In this document: positions 62,477 to 64,000 of the stretch, piece by piece
Layout of the letters: each line of letters starts with the position of its first letter
Numbering within the stretch: position 1 is the stretch's first letter
Assembly (NCBI GenBank): GCA_017429475.1
Contig: JAFROX010000010.1
Location: forward strand, 62,001-126,000
Direction of reading: 5' to 3'
Origin: Bacteroidales bacterium
Lineage (GTDB): Bacteria > Bacteroidota > Bacteroidia > Bacteroidales > UBA932
DNA length: 64,000 bases
Program-made: the position numbers and the translations under genes
The notes under the pieces: model-generated
What the model was told of the DNA's origin: nothing
What the model saw: only the letters and a program-made list of their open reading frames with translations
The model's database searches: none

Positions 62477-63331
62477 ATGAAACGCACTCTTCTGCTGATT
62501 GCCGCACTGGTCTGCCTTGCCTTTACATCCACAGCCGTGGAGAAGGGCGATGTGCGTTTCACGCAGCGTGACGTGGAGCGATTCGACGAGGTGATGAAGG
62601 CTGTCGCTGCGGACCGCGACCTTCCGATGGACGAGTTCATCGTCAGGGTAGCCAAGCAGTTCCTCGGCACGCCTTACGTTGCCGAGACCCTGGAACAGGA
62701 GCCCGAGCGCCTTACAGTTAACCTGCGCGAGACAGACTGCATACTTTTCGTGGAGATGTGCCTTGCGCTCGCTCTCACTGCGAAGGACGATAATCCTTCT
62801 TTCGATTCATACATCGACCGCTTGGCTGCGCTGCGCTATCGCGACGGCGTCGTCGACGGTTACACATCGCGTCTGCACTATACTTCTGAATGGATTGCGC
62901 AGGGGGCTGACAACGGCTTTTTCAAGGAAGTCACCAAGGAATGCGGCGGCTCTCCCCTCGCCCAGAAGTTCAGTTTTATGTCGACGCATCCTTCGTATTA
63001 CAAGCAGCTCAGCAACAGTCCTGCAAATTTGGCTAAGATCCGCAGCGTGGAGCAGGATCTCCAGTCGCGCAGCTACTGGTACATCCCGAAGGCTCAGTTG
63101 CCCAACTGCGCCAAGAACATCCGCACAGGCGACATCATCGCGTTCACCAGCACTGTCGGCGGACTTGACATCGCACACATCGGCATCGCCTACCGCGACG
63201 GCGACAGGCTGACTTTCATCCACGCTTCTACGACGGCCGACAAGGTCATCATCAACCCCACCCCGCTGACGCAGTACATCAATGGCGTCAAAAGTCAGAG
63301 CGGCGTCAGAGTAATCAGGCTTAATCCATAA
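62477..63331 (+). CDS. DUF1460 domain protein (N-acetylmuramoyl-L-alanine amidase-like)
   Basis: A 284-residue exported protein. ATG 62477 starts a signal peptide (MKRTLLLIAALVCLAFTSTA); an in-frame ATG 38 codons upstream is rejected because it lies in the repeat and before the promoter. The DUF1460 family has an NlpC/P60-like papain fold: active-site Cys in LRETDCILFVEM (about 87-98) and His in GGLDIAHIGIAYRDG (about 229-243). Members such as AmiA of Bacteroides cut peptidoglycan peptides. Likely a periplasmic wall-recycling or remodelling enzyme. Flanked on both sides by copies of a 96-nt repeat. Confidence 0.88.
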   Translation: MKRTLLLIAALVCLAFTSTAVEKGDVRFTQRDVERFDEVMKAVAADRDLPMDEFIVRVAKQFLGTPYVAETLEQEPERLTVNLRETDCILFVEMCLALALTAKDDNPSFDSYIDRLAALRYRDGVVDGYTSRLHYTSEWIAQGADNGFFKEVTKECGGSPLAQKFSFMSTHPSYYKQLSNSPANLAKIRSVEQDLQSRSYWYIPKAQLPNCAKNIRTGDIIAFTSTVGGLDIAHIGIAYRDGDRLTFIHASTTADKVIINPTPLTQYINGVKSQSGVRVIRLNP

Positions 63332-63343
63332 CTGTTGTTGCAT

Positions 63344-63439
63344 CAAGTGATGGTAGTGGTCCAAATTATGGCAGACTACCTTCATTTTAAGCCTTTTTTG
63401 CAAGTAGTGGTCCTACTGTTGGACCACTACATACACTTG
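63344..63439. repeat. 96-nt structured repeat, copy 2 (after the DUF1460 gene)
   Basis: Same ends (CAAGTG 63344-63349, CACTTG 63434-63439), same length and same orientation as copy 1, with diverged interior. The second hairpin is a perfect 10-bp stem GTAGTGGTCC/GGACCACTAC (63404-63413 with 63421-63430); the first is GGTAGT/ACTACC (63352-63357 with 63375-63380). It may also act as transcript end for the DUF1460 gene. Confidence 0.75.
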
Positions 63440-63498
63440 TGGTTACTGTCGCGACGAACAGAGGAATATCCTCCGTCCGTATATTCGTATGACAGTCA

Positions 63499-63633
63499 TT
63501 ATCCTTTTGTTGCCGGTTTCTTCCTGGGCTTGGGAAGCGGAAGTGCAGGGAGTGTGGCTTTGATGAGGGCGGCGAGGTAGTCGCTATCGTCGATGTCGCT
63601 TATATACTGAACGAGATCGGGAGAACTGGCCAT
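63499..63633 (-). CDS. Possible small protein (44 residues)
   Basis: An ATG at 63633, 2 nt after the zinc-ribbon gene stop, opens a 44-codon frame beginning MASSPDLVQYISDIDDSDYL and ending in a basic PKPRKKPATKG tail. The tight spacing suggests translation with the upstream gene. The frame continues upstream as an overlap in the zinc-ribbon gene, which I read as chance. No family recognised; existence unproven. Confidence 0.4.
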   Translation of the reverse strand: MASSPDLVQYISDIDDSDYLAALIKATLPALPLPKPRKKPATKG

Positions 63634-63635
63634 TT

Positions 63636-64000
63636 TTACTGCCTCCAGCGTTTCAACATCGGGAAGAAGCCGCGCATCATCTGCTTGTATTCTTCCTGAG
63701 TCATAGGTTTCGGCATATGCTTGTTGACCTCGTCCACGAACTGGGCGCAATGGTCGATCATTCCTTCCATCGTCACATCCTGAAGGAACTTGCCGCCGGC
63801 ATAGCAGAACTGGCAATAGTCGAAGTTTATTCTGCCGTCTGCATTCGTGCCGCAGTCTTCGTTCCTGGTCAGGGGCATACCGCAGCTCTGGCAGAACTGC
63901 GGCAGCTGGCCCGGCTGAAGGGTCTTTTCCTTTACAGGGAATCCTGCGTCATAAGCCTCGAACCCTGACGGATCTGCATCTGCCACGAAATAGCCTTTCG
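63636..64000 (-). CDS. Zinc-ribbon protein (start probably beyond the window)
   Basis: Carries a putative zinc-ribbon-2 domain: CQSCGMPL, then GTNADGRINFDYCQFCYAGGKF, giving four Cys ligands in two CxxC pairs, and the family-typical TMEGMIDHCAQF end. A GTG at 63986 could start a 116-residue protein, but the frame stays open to the window edge (KGYFVADADPSGFEAYDAG), so the domain is more likely the C-terminal part of a longer protein. Cytoplasmic, function unknown; such ribbons often follow a ligand-binding domain. Confidence 0.75.
   Translation of the reverse strand, partial: KGYFVADADPSGFEAYDAGFPVKEKTLQPGQLPQFCQSCGMPLTRNEDCGTNADGRINFDYCQFCYAGGKFLQDVTMEGMIDHCAQFVDEVNKHMPKPMTQEEYKQMMRGFFPMLKRWRQ

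Overview
The window looks like chromosomal DNA of a Bacteroidota bacterium, most likely a gut- or rumen-type Bacteroidales with moderately high GC. The evidence is Bacteroidota-style promoter boxes (TAnnTTTG, several with an upstream TTTG about 20 nt away), a full Bat (Bacteroides aerotolerance) operon, a TamL-type outer-membrane lipoprotein, PPi-type phosphofructokinase, a single-chain PurL, many SPII lipoproteins with Cys shortly after the signal peptide, and almost no Shine-Dalgarno sequences. I cannot name the genus. No SusC/SusD pair, phage, IS element, CRISPR array or rRNA is visible; one tRNA (Val, TAC) is present.

Layout. 1-7.5 kb: an end-of-gene fragment, a YqaA-type membrane protein, a DUF1846 protein, htpG, tRNA-Val, then an acyltransferase / membrane protein / queA cluster read leftwards. 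7.5-8.06 kb is the only long non-coding stretch (533 nt, very AT-rich) with repeated TTGTAA/TTACAA sites in front of an XRE regulator. 8-16 kb: pyrD-cinA rightwards, purL leftwards, folC rightwards. 16-21 kb: a leftward cluster trmH-like, acyltransferase, upp, radical SAM, Tat-exported TIM-barrel isomerase. 21-25.8 kb: tamL plus a GH13 enzyme, and pfp on the opposite strand. 25.8-34.8 kb: a tightly overlapped rightward run ligA, yihY-like, relA/spoT, Ig-like lipoprotein, beta-barrel protein, ispG. 34.8-39 kb: carB with its own promoter, then a Na/Ca exchanger. 39-44 kb: lipoprotein isomerase, a HigBA toxin-antitoxin pair, rmuC, a GH2 enzyme. 44-53 kb: the leftward Bat operon (moxR, DUF58, accessory, batA, batB, batC, a fused batD-batE, M48 peptidase). 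53-57 kb: truA, exbB, exbD, tonB-like, a SASA esterase. 57-64 kb: lnt, a GH43-like lipoprotein, a CE15-like esterase, a DUF1460 amidase and a zinc-ribbon protein.

How the genes work together. Much of the window is core metabolism (pyrimidine, purine, folate, isoprenoid, stringent response, tRNA modification). The cell-envelope theme is strong: TamL, Lnt, acyltransferases, ExbBD/TonB, the Bat complex and DUF1460. Secreted carbohydrate enzymes (GH2, GH43-like, CE15-like, SASA, exported isomerases) are scattered rather than arranged as a polysaccharide utilisation locus.

The most interesting non-gene signals are a nested palindromic element at 56777-56908, two diverged copies of a 96-nt structured repeat flanking the DUF1460 gene, and an inverted-repeat operator array before the XRE regulator. 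The most interesting gene-level signals are the BatD-BatE fusion with a retained internal signal-peptide-like segment, an IspG that looks like the long Bacteroidota type with its central insertion missing, and five convergent gene pairs whose stop codons physically overlap.
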